From Siphonodentalium dalli (Eukaryota > Mollusca > Scaphopoda > Gadilida > Siphonodentaliidae): 64,000 nucleotides of DNA. The stretch is from contig CP136062.1 in the NCBI GenBank assembly GCA_032622095.1, positions 155,678,875 to 155,742,874 of the forward strand, written 5' to 3'. The position numbers were made by a program, and so were the translations under genes. The notes under the pieces are model-generated. The model was not told the origin of the DNA, did not search any database, and saw only the letters and a list, made by a program, of their open reading frames with translations. Positions 47,151 through 61,733 of this stretch are shown one piece after another (the stretch's first letter is position 1; the number at the start of each line of letters is the position of its first letter).

Positions 47151-50100
47151 GTTGGTACCGTTAATTTATTTTGATTGTTTCAAGATTCGAATGGGTACCT
47201 AATTAGTACCTAAGGTAATTTCCAGATAATATCAATGTCAAATATAACCAGAACGAGCCACTGGCTTTTTGTCTCTGGAAGTTACATAATTATAATACAT
47301 AATACATAACTTTGTTCAGCAAATTGAACGGCACCGATCTCCAGTACCGGGGCTGTATTCAAATAATATATTCCTTTCTTCAAATCGTCCATTGATGAAC
47401 TCGCGACTACAAAACCAGGTAAACTGTTCATGTTAGAAATTACACGTGAAAAACATATTTACGGATATCCTTTTTTAAGTATGTCCCTTGTAATTTGAGT
47501 TCATGTCCTCTGTTCCGTTTGTAATCAGCGAATACAAAATAATAACACCGGTCCGTGTTATACAAACCGTTCTGATATATAGAAACCTCGATAAAATCGC
47601 CCCTAAATCGTATATTATTCATATATTTGAGTTTTACGATGCGTAAACCAGGCATAATAATAAACGCGATGTGTTGCATCCCAAAGGGATAATTACACTC
47701 ACTTCATTTGCTGTAGTATTTTCCCCATCGATATCCAAATATTAAATGCTTTTAAATAGGGTAATTATATTGGTATGGGAATGGACGTTGCATATTAAAT
47801 TTCGCCATGACAACGCAAGGCGTCGCGGCAACGTCACTACAAAGTTCCCAATATTTAACAATAGTTCACAGTTAATCTATGTGTGTATATAAGTGTATTA
47901 CGGGTTGATAGTTTTCACTAAAATAACTATAATTATTAATCGACGTATCATAACAAAATGACAGATTTAATGGCATTTATCGTGTCCGACCAAAAACTGT
48001 TCGCAATATACAGATATGGTAAATGGACCAATATCATAGCAATTAGCCAGGCTGCTTAACAAGAGGTAAACAAATGTACGACATATTATAAGACATCACC
48101 ATCGCGACGAGCACTGACCGAAATCGTGATTGTATGATGTAACCCTTGCTACACTAAAGCATCATTGAATAGTTGTGATCCCAAATGAAATGTTCAGACA
48201 ATAAGCTCAACAAACGACCATTGTCTTTGTTGAACTTATTATCTAGACGGTTCCCTCAACAAATAGGTCTCCTTCTGCTATATTATGTATCTGTCGTCTG
48301 CTTTTATCACATAACATGCCTCCGAACAAATAATAGACTATTCCAACATACCGTCGTGCGTGCGAGTGGGTTAATTTTTGTCCTAAATATTCACATAGGT
48401 TCATATTGAACTAATTTGATGATGACATAATCCCATAGAGAGCTTATACGGTTATTATATGTCGCGTCGATGAAAGAGTGACAAAAGAATTCCAATATGG
48501 GCTTATTTATTATTGAAAGAGTCCCATAATGGACTGTTTTAGAACGCGCTTATATGTCCATATAGAGCATATATTGAGCCTATTTCGCACACAAAAACAA
48601 GCCCGTTATAAGCTTATTTTTCACGAGAACAGGCTGACTATTCATATGTACACTTTTCAACTGACTATGAAAATCCATTTAGTATAGCAAGAGTTAATGC
48701 CCCTCACCCAAAGTTAACTTAGTTAAGTATAAAATATTGGAAACGTTTACAACATAGCTGTGACATTGACAGATAATTTTCCCGAGAATACGAAGCCGGT
48801 ATATTATTACGTCATGAATTATCAACCAACATGTATCATACCTCCTTCCAAATTATGTTGACATAATTTGGAATCTCGAATGAGTCATTTGAGGACTTAA
48901 AATATTTGTCAAATTTTACTCTTTAGGTACCAAATCGCTTCTATAATAATTTATAATTTCAGAAATCAAATAAATCATTACATACATTATTGTTTTGGCC
49001 ATATGAGAGGAAGCTTCATTAATTTTGTGTCACACTGTTGATTATATGATTTATTACATAGCACAGCCCCATATATTGCAATGAAGAATAAACCAGCCAC
49101 ATTTAGGCCAATACATTATTGCAGGATCACCGCCTAACGATATATTAAGACATGTCTCCTCAGACCTTAAAATATATCTAGTAGTAATTTTAATTTCCTA
49201 GGCAAATATTTTGACAAGAACATTACAATAACATTGAAAATGTCGACAAAAAAGCTTGGAAACACGGAAGATTTCTAACACAGTGTTTTTGGCCAAAAAA
49301 AAGAAGCTTGGCATCACAAATTATTAACATCGATATGGAGAATAACAGTGTCGGTAAGATGATGTCATGTTTTATATTGCTTGCTAATATTTCCAGTTCC
49401 GCTTTTTCTAGCTATGCTACTGCTGTAACAGTGCTGCTCACAATTGGTATTCTGAAATTCGATTTGTTGTTTGCATTGTTTCATTCGCTATATTCCAGAA
49501 GATGATGACGATAACATCAAACAGGTGTCTGTCATGTTAAATGGAGAACAAGTCTGGCAATGCTTTAACGAGGAACTAACAAACCAGGTATGATCTAATC
49601 CATACCACGGACATTTTGCTCCTATTCACTGTCTAAAATATATTTCATGCTAGAAATTAAATATAATGACGGCCGGTACGACTATATATATCTCGAGTTT
49701 GAAATTAATGATGTATTCATGTTTCCAAACCACCCGTAACTGGCATGGGGCTACAAATGTATTTACTTAAATTACACATTTCAAAGATAACATATAGCAT
49801 ATAATTTGTTTTTCAGTCGATGTATTCGCCTAGAATTACAATACTTAAGTTAAGAAATACGTTAGGATTACATATAGAATAAAGCTGAGTGTAAACTTTT
49901 CAAGAGTGGAATTGTGGTTTTAACCACGAGTCTTTTGGCGAGTTTTTAAAACCACAATTCCACTCGTGGTGACAATGTGGTACTGAGGGTGCTATATTCG
50001 AGGGGCACACTTACTCAATTTAAGATATTACGGAAGTAGTGGCACGGGTTACTGTTTATTTAGCAAGTGTCTAAACTCGAGGGAAATGTGCGGCCCAAGC

Positions 50101-53100
50101 AGCCCAACATATTTCTTGATTTATTTTAATTGTGATTTTGCGAAATAGTGAATTGGCATATACTAATAAATGACGCTTCCGCGTGCATCGTCTTGGTCGC
50201 TGCGGGACTTTCAACTCTTCCCAAAACCAGGATCTTTGTTTGTAATGTATGTCATTAAGTGCCTATTCGGGGTTCCAGTTACAACAACAACAATAACAAC
50301 ATCCAACCTATGATTCATGGAAAAATGTTATTAAAAAGTTGATGTACATGATACAATCTAAACGCACAAATACGAAAACAAAGTTTTTTAAATGAGAACT
50401 TTACAAGAAATATTGTTGTCGCTCTGAAACTTCGAAACTATGCAATAACTGGATACACAATTCATTATCAAACAAGAGTATTTTATTTGTCACGTCTCGT
50501 TCCGAAAATATCATTATACACACCATCTGATAACGCAGTTTATTCAGGGACGGGTGTGTAAATAAGGAGCACAGTTAATTGAAAGATGACTGAAAGTTGA
50601 GCCCACAACACTTACACAATGTATGTATGCCTGGGTTGGGCACAGGCTAGAATTTCATATTTGACACATAAATCATTTTAATGTGGGCCGGTATCAAGGT
50701 TAAAAATGGTCACCACTCGGATTTCGAAAACAAATTTATTTCATGCAGATGACAAATTTTGAGAAGTGAGACCAGTATATGTAGCCACTGTTTCGCGGAC
50801 ATCGCTGCTACCTGATACGGGTGTGGTAAAAGTAAAATGAAACATTATTTTCAAAACTAACAAAACATGCTCTAATTATAACCAACCTTTTCTCAATACA
50901 CACACCACATCCCTTTTACCCCTACTGAACATTTGAAACCAGACTGTCACCATAATGGACGTGTCATTTCGTTTGTTTGCGATGGAGACCATATCTACAC
51001 ATTCTATGTATGATACTATGTATAATGATCGTTGACACGCCATGTACATGTATATTTTCAACCGCAATAAGCAATATTGGTTGCGGTTTAACGCCACGTG
51101 GATATTTTCCCCCATCATCTTTTGTTTGAAAAGGTCTAAAAAGCTATTACTATAAATTATTTAAGCTCACACTTCTTGAATCAGATAATTTTAATGAAAT
51201 TTCAGTCGTGCACTGTACCTTGCAGTGTGAATGTTAGCATTTCAGTTAAGATTAAACGAGCATGATACCTTGAAGAAGTACATATCATTTGAAGAATCAT
51301 CAATGACGACATATACACATTGCCGTGGATAAAGGCGACATATGCCAATATGTACACAAGCAGAGTGGTATATATAACATGAAATGTTCCTTCTAAGTCG
51401 GTAGATTTGCCGAAACATTGTTAGTGAGAATATTGTCAAATTGATGCGATGCCAAACACTCCTGCACGGTTATAAAATAAATTGGAGAATAATCTTTCTC
51501 ACAGTATTTATAATTAACAGATAATATATCAAAACACATCATCATTATTATATATTAAATAAATGCAGTGAATATGGCGAAATAGTTTTCATTAGTTTAT
51601 CGCCGATTGTTGCGTCCAGTATCGAGAAGTAAATATCTACATTTTAGCGAAGTTCAGATATTTTCTATGGAGTACTCACTATTTGCTTGACATTTTCGGC
51701 GATGTTAGTAGAATGACACATTCACCAAATTGGCATAGCGCCTGAATACTAACATATTAGTTTCACGTACCTGCACAGGATACCAATGGTGATATTTGCT
51801 GGTCTTGCAATGACTTGCATGTGACATTCCAGTTTCTGCATGTGTGGGTGCAGACATAAGACAGGGTGCATATCGAATCAACTTAACAAATAATAATTGT
51901 GATATTTAGAGAAGGGACACTCCAGTTTCAGCAGGGCCGGGTGTAAAATGATGGGGGCATCAAACCAGTGCACACTAACTATAATATGAACCCTCAACAC
52001 AATGCCTGGTTAGAGCACAGGTTTAGGATTTAAGATTTGGTTGCAGCATTATTATTTTATTGGGGATATAAATAGACAGAGTGGCATAGACCCATTAATA
52101 TTATGTGACACAAACGACATTTTCGAGCATAACTGGAAGAACGCTATTTCCTAACTCCAACATCAAAACTGTTCTAAATACTCACCATTGGGATTTTCAA
52201 AAACAAATTTGTTTTAATGCAGATGAAAACTTGTAGGTGGTAAAACGGCATCAGCGTCGGTGGCCACTGTTTTGCAGAAATCGGTACTACTGCGGGTGGG
52301 AGGCAACGTAGTCTGAAACACTATTTTTCAAAACTCAAAGAAACCCGATAAAGCTCACAAATTCATAACTAACATTCTCTCAATACACGTGTCATATCCA
52401 AGGTGCCGGCAAACACTGGCACACTATTTAAAGAAATTTATCCCTATTGATAATTGTAAAATGTTGAGTGTCGCACCATTATCTAAATGAAAATCGTACA
52501 AGGATTTGTAGAAATTGGCCTGGAACCCTGAAAACATATTATAGTTTATTGATATTTAAAGTGACTTAAATGCGAGGGTTTATTACGCTGTGATATTTTT
52601 GTCTTTTTTGGAGATAATGTTTTAGTTTTGCCACTTTCCTTCAATATCACGTCAAGATATGTCTCTTGTGCCTAAAACGACAGTAATCCGGAACCACACT
52701 AAGGGCGTCTTATTCTGTACAAGCTGGCGGTGTATGTCTTGGTCAAAAGCCATGACTAGTGCTTGATCAATCAATTGAACATAATGCTCGATTATTCCTG
52801 GATGATAATTTACAAGATGCTGATGTTGAGAGGGGGTTCATCGGTCTTTGTCTTGAATAAATTTGTTCTGGATATTCCTCTCGTTATAACTATTAAAGTA
52901 GGCATTTCTACGTTGGCCTTAAGTTTTGTTATATGATGATTCAGTCGTTTCCTAGGATTGCCAAAACTGGAAATGACACTGAGACACTGTTATTTGTATA
53001 TATGTAAATGTTTAGACAATATGTAGTCGGTACGGGTGGGGCATGGAAAGTGTTTTGGACGTGTGCATATTTTATCCACTGCCCAGCTGCGTAGCGCTAT

Positions 53101-56100
53101 TTGGTTATATTTAAAAATTGCTCGTTGCGAGGTGTGAATTGGGAGTCTGGCGGTGTAGAACCTTCACAAATGGCGGGGCAACATGTGTAGTATATACTGA
53201 TTTGTAATTGGTGGAAGAAATTAATCTATTTGCCCGCATGCTGATAAAACAAATTCTTTATATACAAATTTGTTGCAAATAATCAAGGATTTTGATTTGA
53301 GTTGCCTGCTCCTATAAATTTTATCTAGACTAATGGCATTGAAATATTATATTGTGAGAAATTTACCAACACTGACTGATATGCCAAGCACCAGAACAAC
53401 ATGTATGGCATTGTTGATTAGACACCATCAATTGAACAGGGATTAAACAAAGATGGTGGAAAAAGAGTCATGAGCAATTTTAGAATCTGGATATACAGCA
53501 TTTCTCTACGATGTACAACTCAACTTGAGCAACCTGGGTATATGCTGCTCAACTTTAAACAACTATGATACTACCGTATACTATATGCACCGTTTGGTGG
53601 AAATCGACTCGTCCGACGACCAGTAAAACCAATTTAATTAAACAGTGGTGGTGTAGAAAGTGGGGGTGACTGAACATAGCTGCTGTTATGACAAATTCAT
53701 ATTAACATACGAACATGTCACTGAATATAGTTGGGTGTCACGACCTTAGGAAAACATCAAATTTGAATCTCTGAAAGATGACAATAACTCTAACCACAAC
53801 TCTAACCGGAACGAGACCTCAATCCTAACCCGAACCGGTATGGGACGGTAACCTAACACTAACGAGGACGGAACCGTACCATAACACAAACCGAGACGGG
53901 ACCATAAACTGATCCGTAACTCTAACAGGGGCACGACGGGACCTTGAGCATAATCCTAACCGGGACGGGACCTTCGTCCGGGGCGGAACAATCGGAACCG
54001 AACCATAACTCTAACCATAACTCGGGACAAACATCAAATTTGAATCCCTGGAAGATGACGTGGGGCAGATCAAAATAATGATTTCCAAACATGACAATAA
54101 AGAGACAGTTTCAACATCTGTTTATATTACATGAGTTTAATCCGTAACATGATACGGACATATACGTTCAGAAGAGATATCCGTCATGGCTACTGGTTGA
54201 GGTGGTTACTTCAAATAAACGAGATAAATCACTACCATGACTAATCTACGATATGAGCAACACATTGAATCCTGATAATAAAGGAATATGAGAACGGTAA
54301 CATGGGAATATGGACAGCGAGGTGTTATCCTGTACTCAGGTAAGATTTAATCTATTAAGTAATGCGGACCTATGTTGACATTTCTGCTCAAATGTTATTT
54401 CAATGAATTATGTTTTAGGAGACTACTTACCAACACCAAACTACCACATTAAGTTCGAACTGATTTATGATAATATATTCCATGCACAGGGACAATTATT
54501 CAAAACATTACTATTTATGGTTTTGCGCAATCATTCCGAAACTCGTTCTGTAGGTTGTGTATGTGACTAGTTCGTATCTATAGTAAAATATATAAGTTTA
54601 CTGAACCAATTCGATAGTGTTTCGTGTAATGTTGTCGTTGGTAGCTATATAATATTATACAGATAAATACCATTGTTGGAAGGTTATACAATACAGTTCT
54701 AGTTTGATGTAAGCAAATCACTCAACACAAATATTTCCATGATGTTGAGTTGTTAACTTATTACACACTATAACAATAATTTAAGTTCGCTGGAAAATCA
54801 GGTTACTCAATGAGGACGCCTACAACTGTAAGAGTTTACGCTTACCTGGTTGTTCTCCCTTTTACAGAATATGGTCCCAACTCATGACTGCGAAATCTAC
54901 GTAGTTGTCTACTCGCGAGGAGACCGGAAGTCCTTCCGCCACGCAATTGACATCCTGTTCCATTTGCGCCGAGTGAGCAAAGTCACCAAGCCCATCATTT
55001 TGGTGGAGAACAAGTGCGATCTTGTCCGGACAAAGGTCACCGCCGCCGGAGGTGAGTACCGTGTCTTTGCCAAACACTGAATTACTAGTAGTTTCCGAAT
55101 GAAATGTTCAGATAAGTTCTACAACCGGCCAGTGTAGAACCTATTGTCTGAACATTATATATAGGTATGTCTCATCTGCACTTGTATTATCTGTTCGTCT
55201 GTCGTCTGCTAATAATATGTCATTCCAATATATACTGTTATACCGGATGGGAGAAACTATTTTGTGATGACATGGTTAACATCTTCATGGACAGTTTATT
55301 ACATATATTATTGCAAATGTTCTAGCAATGGGTCAATATCTTCAAAAGTTTAAATATGTTCACTAGACGCACAAAACACTTAAATATACTTTACCTAGAT
55401 CCAGCTATGTATGGGGCCATCTCCAACTCTCTTCAATAGAATACACCGGTTTATCACATAATTAACCGTTAAACCCGTCCCAATGTTTTAGTAAGACTCA
55501 CGTGCATTATCGCTGCGCCCAGTGACGTACGGGCTTAGATCAATGGTGTCGAAGCCAATTCGGGGACTTTATTATTATGTTAAACATAATGTAATTACGA
55601 TATTCGATTTGTGTTGCGTTATTTAGTGTTGGGTGTGAGATAACATGGTTGATACGGGTTGTTGACAAAATTGTTCAACATGAAAAGACACATTTGAAAT
55701 TAAATATATTCGCTCTTGAATGTGCCTTTACATCATATTTGGTTGTGATAAGGAACCCAATATTAATTTTGTTAACCCCAGCCTTTTCGATGTCGTTTTT
55801 CCTCGCTTATGTGTGACTGTGATAAAATGGATCTTAAATTCGTCGCATTTCTATGCGAATTGTATTATCATCTTCCAATAAATTCGATTCTAGCCTCACA
55901 AAAGCTCGGCTCGAATATAATTTAGTGCACTCGGTTGATTAATTTCGTATAAATGTGCGACTCTTTATATATCCTCTATGTTTCAAGTTGTTCTTTTGTA
56001 GGAACATTGTTTTGACTTGAAACCCAGGAAGTTGTGTTTTGGAAGAAAGAGTGCTAAATTGCAAAATGGTATCCTCTCTGACAAATGCACAATTGTTTGC

Positions 56101-56478
56101 GCTCTATAATTACACTAGAGTTGCAGTGAATCCACAATTGTTATGATGCTGCTTTCTTTATGAAATATTTACTTTGTGAATTTGTTTCCATGGCCTCCGA
56201 TGTTGAAACAAGCTACCTCTGCCCCTCCTTGACATTCATTTTAACTTTCGAATGTCTCTTTTTTTACAGAAGGGAAAAAAGTCGCCCTGTCATACAACTG
56301 CAAATTTGTGGAGACATCGACACTCTTCAATCACAACGTGGATCAGTTGTTGGTCGGTATTCATAAACAAAACTCTCTGCACAACAACGCGCGAACAGGC
56401 TCAGGGAGGAAGATGAAGGCACTTTTACCACGCATTTTCAAGAGTAAAGCATCATGTGAAAATTTGATGAAATTATAA
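46859..56478 (+). CDS. RGK-family (Rad/Gem/Rem-like) small GTPase, gene B
   Basis: Paralogue of the gene at 3,524-13,331, again four exons (46,859-47,150; 49,499-49,587; 54,868-55,051; 56,270-56,478) with the same splice sites and length, 257 residues. It differs at seven residues: S10A, S25P, G32R, V88D, I185T, C218G and S223N (A to B). P-loop GSHGVGKT, NKCD and ETS are intact, so the protein should fold as in A. The coding difference is 10 bases, 8 changing amino acids and 2 silent. Intron 3 is ~200 bp shorter, and the 3' region carries ~65 bp not found in A. A Harbinger insertion lies ~1.2 kb before the ATG. Confidence 0.88.
49499..49587 (+). CDS. RGK gene B, exon 2
   Basis: Identical to copy A, including acceptor and donor. 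Confidence 0.85.
49904..49965. repeat. Perfect 20-bp-arm hairpin in intron 2, copy B
   Basis: Same arms and loop as 6,568-6,629, unchanged between copies. Confidence 0.85.
50595..50915. repeat. Old direct repeat in intron 2, copy B unit 1
   Basis: Counterpart of 7,260-7,580; contains a 2-bp CA gain (TTACACAATG against TTACAATG). Confidence 0.6.
51985..52409. repeat. Old direct repeat in intron 2, copy B unit 2
   Basis: Counterpart of 8,640-9,065 with scattered substitutions only. Confidence 0.6.
53784..54030. repeat. Small CTAACC/GGGACGGGACC satellite block, copy B
   Basis: Copy-B counterpart of the intron 2 block with the same flanking direct repeats around ACATCAAATTTGAATC. Unit order is unchanged, so no array turnover has happened since duplication. 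Confidence 0.85.
54868..55051 (+). CDS. RGK gene B, exon 3
   Basis: One base differs from copy A, giving Thr instead of Ile at 185. NKCD is intact. Confidence 0.9.
56270..56478 (+). CDS. RGK gene B, exon 4
   Basis: Two base differences from copy A (C218G, S223N). The VETS block and the SCENL tail are unchanged. Gly at 218 matches the usual Gly at this position in vertebrate RGK proteins, so copy A's Cys looks derived. Confidence 0.9.
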
Positions 56479-56825
56479 TTTATCAGTCACCTGTTCAGCA
56501 ACATTCAGAGTATGATATGATGTTAATATAACAATTGTTATATATTTATCATCGGTTATGTGAGATCATGTAGCACGAGTGCTGTGTGGTAATGTGTTAT
56601 CTTTGTCAGTGTTGAGAAGGAAACATGTATACCATTTTAAACAGAGAATACTTGAAGCTAATAACCATATCCTGTCATCCATTTGTAACTCAGATATATT
56701 CAAATCGAAATTATTCAAAATCATGGAATCATATGTTGTACACTTAGCTGCATATTTATATTACATAAATGTAGCATATAACGTATGATTATTTTGTAAG
56801 TTATGGATAATTATGTATGGTCTGA

Positions 56826-56831
56826 AATAAA
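56826..56831 (+). terminator. Poly(A) signal of RGK gene B
   Basis: AATAAA 347 bp after the stop; about 60 bp further than in gene A because of the extra segment at 56,524-56,590. Confidence 0.55.
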
Positions 56832-56848
56832 ACTATATATGCATGTAT

Positions 56849-56984
56849 AGCATTATCATCATCACCATTATCACCGTTGTCATCATCATGGTCATTATCG
56901 TAATCATCATAACTGCTATCTGTTATCACAATCAACATCATCATCGCCGGCATCATCATATTCATCGCCGTCGTCTTAAGTAAT
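56849..56984. repeat. Degenerate CAT/ATC microsatellite, copy B
   Basis: Unit order identical to copy A at 13,640-13,775, so it is not expanding or contracting detectably. Confidence 0.85.
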
Positions 56985-57253
56985 CACCACCAATTGTTTG
57001 GATTATATGAGCATTGGTGGTTAACTATTTCGGTCGTAAATATATCTACACGCGCTTCCATTCATCAAACGACGTGAATTCCGTTACTAATTCCTTATTG
57101 ATCATTCGGCAAAATCCGAGAACGGTGGGAAATTACCTCTCATTCGTACGCGGCCAACGGGGTCGAACACAATTAGGATCAGCTTTCAAAAAGTGGCCTG
57201 TAAATGAGTTACCTCTCTGGTCTGTCAGGAAAATTTCGGGACCGTATGAACTT

Positions 57254-60040
57254 TAACCAGGACGGGCGTGTTGGGACCCTAAAGGGACGGGACAGTAATT
57301 ATAGCTGGACCCGGGCCGTGGCTATTAATCTAACCGCGGGCGGGACAAATCGGTACCCTAACCCTAACCGGGGTGGGACGCGACTCTAACATTAACTGGG
57401 ACGGGACCTTAGGCCTAACCCTAACCGGGACGGCAGCTTAACCCTAACACTGAACAGGACGACGCGGTATCCTAACCCTGACCGGACGGGACCATAAGTT
57501 GTATGTGGGTGTTCGGAACGGATTGTAACTTAACCATAACCGGACCAGGGCCCTACACCGGAGCGGAACGGTGCGGGACCCCAACCTTAACCCAGACTGG
57601 ACGTGACCGTAATTCTAGCTGGACCGTGACTCATAGTTCTAACCGCGGACGGAACAATTCGAGATCATAACCGGGGCGGGACGAAACCCTAACTCTAACC
57701 GGGACGGGAAATAAAGCATAAACATAACCCTAACGGCAGCTTAACTCTAAGACTGAACAGGCCTAGTCCGGCCGGACGGGACCATAACCTTTATGTTGGG
57801 GTAGGAGGGACTGTAACTTTAACCCTAACCGGATCGGGGCCCTATCCAGGAACTGAACGGGGCGGGGCCCTAAGCCAGGCAGGACGGGACCTTGATCCAA
57901 CCCTGACGGGACATTAACACTGGCTACACCAATAACCCTAAACCTAAACGGCACTGGAAGGCTCTGAACGGGAATTTAACCCTAGCCCTAACCGAGACGG
58001 GACCATAACGCTAACCGTTAGGGGAACCCAACACTAACCGGGACGGGACCCCTGACCCTAACCTATTCGGGACGGGAGCTTAACCCTAACTCTAACCGGG
58101 ACGGTTGGAACCTAACACTAACAATACTCGTAACCTGATGGTGGATCCGGATGGTCCGTACATCGGACGGGACGAGCCGGGACCATAACAAGGAAGAGAC
58201 GGGACCACAGGACGGTACCCTAACTCTAACCGGAACCCTAACCCTACCCCGGGGCGGAAGTCAGGGGAAGGACGTTAATACAAATCATAAGTTCATAACC
58301 ATAATCGGGACGGGACCAGTCGGGGCAATAACAATAACTGAAACGAGGCCTTAAGCCTAACCACAAAGGGGACGGGACCTAAACCATAATACGGACCAGA
58401 ACGGGAGGTTAACATAACTACAACCGGGACTGGTGCTAAATCCTAACCCGTACCGGACGGGCGGGATTCTAATTTGGATGTGGTGGTTCGGAACGGTACT
58501 GTAACTTTAAACATACTCATGTCGGGGGTCTAACACGGAAATGAAGTGGACGGGACCCAAACACTAACAGGACGGGGCCTATGCCCCAACCGTGACCGTG
58601 ACGGGACCCCAACCCTTGGCACAACTATAACCCAAACCCTAAAGGGACTGGACGGTTCGGGCGGGAACTTGAACACAACACAACTAACCTGGACAGGGCT
58701 CTATCACTAACCGGTACGGAGCCTTAAACATAACCTTGGCGGGAGTTTAACCCTATCTGGGACGGGAAGTTACTACAGTAATAACTGACAACAATCGTTA
58801 CCTGGCGGGTAATCCCGACCGCGGACGGGACGAGTCGGGACCCTAACCAGGACGGCACCCTAACCTTTAACTGAACGTAACTGGTTGGAACGGGACCTTA
58901 ACACTAACCGTAACCATAAAACGGGACGCGGCCAGGGGACCTGACGTTAACACTAGCCATAACCGGGACTGTGCGGCTCTGGACCGGAATATCACAATAA
59001 CCATAACTGGGACGGGACCAGTCGGGACCCTAACACTAACCGGGACTGGACCTTTGCCCGATTCCTAACTCGAACTTGGACGGGACCTTGAGCCTAACCC
59101 ATAACCGGGAAGGGACGGGACCACAACAAGGGCGGTATCCTAACAGTAGCCAGAACTGGACGGATTGGAACGGGACCTTAACCCTAACACATTACCCTAA
59201 ACCGTGACCAGTGTCATGGGACGCCCGGGACGTTAACACTAACCATAACGACAACCCTAACCGGTAATGGACGGCTCTGAACGTGAAATTCACCGTGGCG
59301 GGATGGGACTGGACCTTAAGCCTAACCTAATTGTGAGTGGACCCTGACCCGAACCGAGACAGGGTCTTAGCCTTAGCTCTAACCGGGAGGGGACCGTAAC
59401 ACTATCCGAGATTTGACGGGAGCGTAAACCGAGCCCTAACTCTAAGCGGGACTCGACATTAAAACTAACTCTAGCTAATCCGGGGAGGATGGGACCTAAC
59501 CCTAATCTGGACGGAACCGTAACCCTAATTATAACAGGTACGGGACTCAAACCCTAACAGGACGGGATGTAAACCTTAACCCTAACTGGTACTGGACCTT
59601 AAACCTAACTCTAAGCCGAACCGGGTATGGACGGACCCTTAACCATCACTCTAACCGGGACGGGACCTTTAGGTTCCCCTACCCAACCGCGGCGGGTGTG
59701 TGCCGGCCCTTAATCCTACTCTAATCCGAATGCCAGCGGGGGGACATTAAACCTATCTCTAATCCTAATCGGGGCGGGATGGGACCTTAACACTACCCAT
59801 AACCGGGACGGGACTGGACCCACACACTGACCGTAATCGGCACGGGACGATAAGGGCCGTGACCGGACCCTAGTATAACAGGGATAGATCGAGATGGGAC
59901 CTTTACACTATAGCACTAATCCTAAACGGGGCAGGACGGGGCTGGATCCTAACCCTAACTGGGACGGGACCCTAACCATAACCGGGATGGGACAGCGGGG
60001 GCGGGTAGTGACGGTAACGGGGCGCGCGGGCGAAGCAAAT
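57254..60040. repeat. Degenerate telomere-motif satellite array, copy B
   Basis: Unit-for-unit collinear with 14,045-16,830, differing by scattered substitutions. The absence of unit gain or loss shows that the array had already degenerated before duplication and has not been homogenised since. Confidence 0.9.
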
Positions 60041-60592
60041 CGTAGTTGTGTGGTTGGGGCGTCACTGTACGTCTGTTTTCGACCAATTGGCACTGATGTT
60101 CTAATTTTTTCGGTCCAAATTATCGCCCATGCACTTTCACTTCAACGTTCCAGACCGAGCATAGCGGCAACTCATATTCGGACACTTTTTGAAACTCGAC
60201 CCAAATTTACTTCGGCTAAATCGAATTATATCCAGCTATTATTTACATATACTTCTGAACACCTGATATATACATATTTTTTTATTTTGAACTATCAACG
60301 TTAGCGTTGTTAAAGTAATGAGAGCGGATCTCAAGTTACAAAGTACACATACTAATAGCGCTGTCAATGGCTACCGTTTAAAACCTGTTTACCCTGGAAG
60401 CCTATAACATTGTAGAGGTCGGTTGTGTATTATGACATCAAATTGAACATATCCATACTGCACATGGCGTCACTTTATATTGCAACCAGTATTTTCGCAT
60501 ACGTCTTGAATTAACGAACAGCAGAGGAATATCTGCAGGTTGCTTTCATGTTTTCATTTCAATTCAATATATTGGGACGTTTGTACATCCGC

Positions 60593-61274
60593 AATCCGAT
60601 AATTGACTAAGAGATGATTATAATTTTGCGTAGAAGTACAATTTAGTTTTATCTTATCGAATATGCCATTTCATTTTATGGCATTGTCTGATTTATTTGA
60701 TTTATATTCGTGAATAATCCTGTGTCTTTCAATTGTTCTTGGCTGACTCGCGATAGCTATTCACGTGATTAGATTCATATATCTGTATGTGGCTCATGTT
60801 TTCGTTTTTACATTGTGTATCATGGTTTTGCATGCTTCCATATCTACTGGTTAATTTATTTTGGCTTTTATGTGTTAATTTCATTTCATTCGAGTCTTTG
60901 GTAACGTACATAAATTGCCCAAAACCCGATATTTGGCCAAGCGATTATTCAACTTTTGCATAGAAGTAAACTTTATTTTTTGAAAATATCATTTTATCAT
61001 GACATTCACTGATTTGTATGATTGTTATTCATGCGCTCTGAATAATCATGTCACTTCCAATTGTTGATTCGTGATCTTGAATCACGTGATCATATTCATA
61101 TATTTGGCGATTGCTCAAGCCGATGTTCTATGTTTTCACGTTTACTACACATAGCGATTACGCAGACCAATGTTCTACATGTACGTTGTAATGTTTATTA
61201 CATTATGTTGATTGTGTTCATGGTATACATTGTCCCGAATGTCCTTAACCAGACACCACATGTAAGCGAAAAAT
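60593..61274. repeat. Two-unit ~330-bp tandem repeat, copy B
   Basis: Counterpart of 17,384-18,065; same diverged two-unit structure, so it also predates the segmental duplication. Confidence 0.6.
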
Positions 61275-61733
61275 AAATTTGTCGGATCGGAATAATGGAC
61301 TTTGTCTCACTTACTCCCTATGCATGGAAATTGCTTTAATGGGCATCAAACCAGTTACATTACATAACTACGGTCTTTACTTATTGTATACAAATTAATA
61401 GAAGTTCAGTAAAAATAACTATAATTTGATTAAGTCTCTTTAATCCGTTTTATCGAAGAAAATATATCGTCAAATGTATAGCGTATTGGGGTACTATGAC
61501 TTGTACAACCACTTATCTCATATCTCCTAGATTCGTTTCGTTTGCAACTGATGGTAAATTGTGTTCTTAGTATTTGGTTGAAAGGTAACTGATATGTATA
61601 CTGTTGATACGCGCGGTTCCAGTTGGAATATACGCACCCCTGATCAAGACTTTATGGTCCTGCTAATGTGATGTGATGCTGGTGGTCTCTGCTGAATTGC
61701 TATAACGCGATTGGGGCGAACTGATGCTGTTAA

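Larger units (their letters stand above)
30752..61733. repeat. Segmental duplication, copy B (with transposon insertion)
   Basis: Direct-orientation paralogue of positions 1-18,524, interrupted by a transposon at 33,146-45,683. Without that insertion its length is about 18.4 kb, close to copy A. Both RGK genes, the satellites, the CAT microsatellite and the intronic hairpins are preserved in the same order. It could be a true tandem duplication with a 12.2-kb spacer, or two haplotypes of one locus joined by the assembler; about 1% divergence plus a transposon presence/absence difference fits either reading. Confidence 0.95.
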
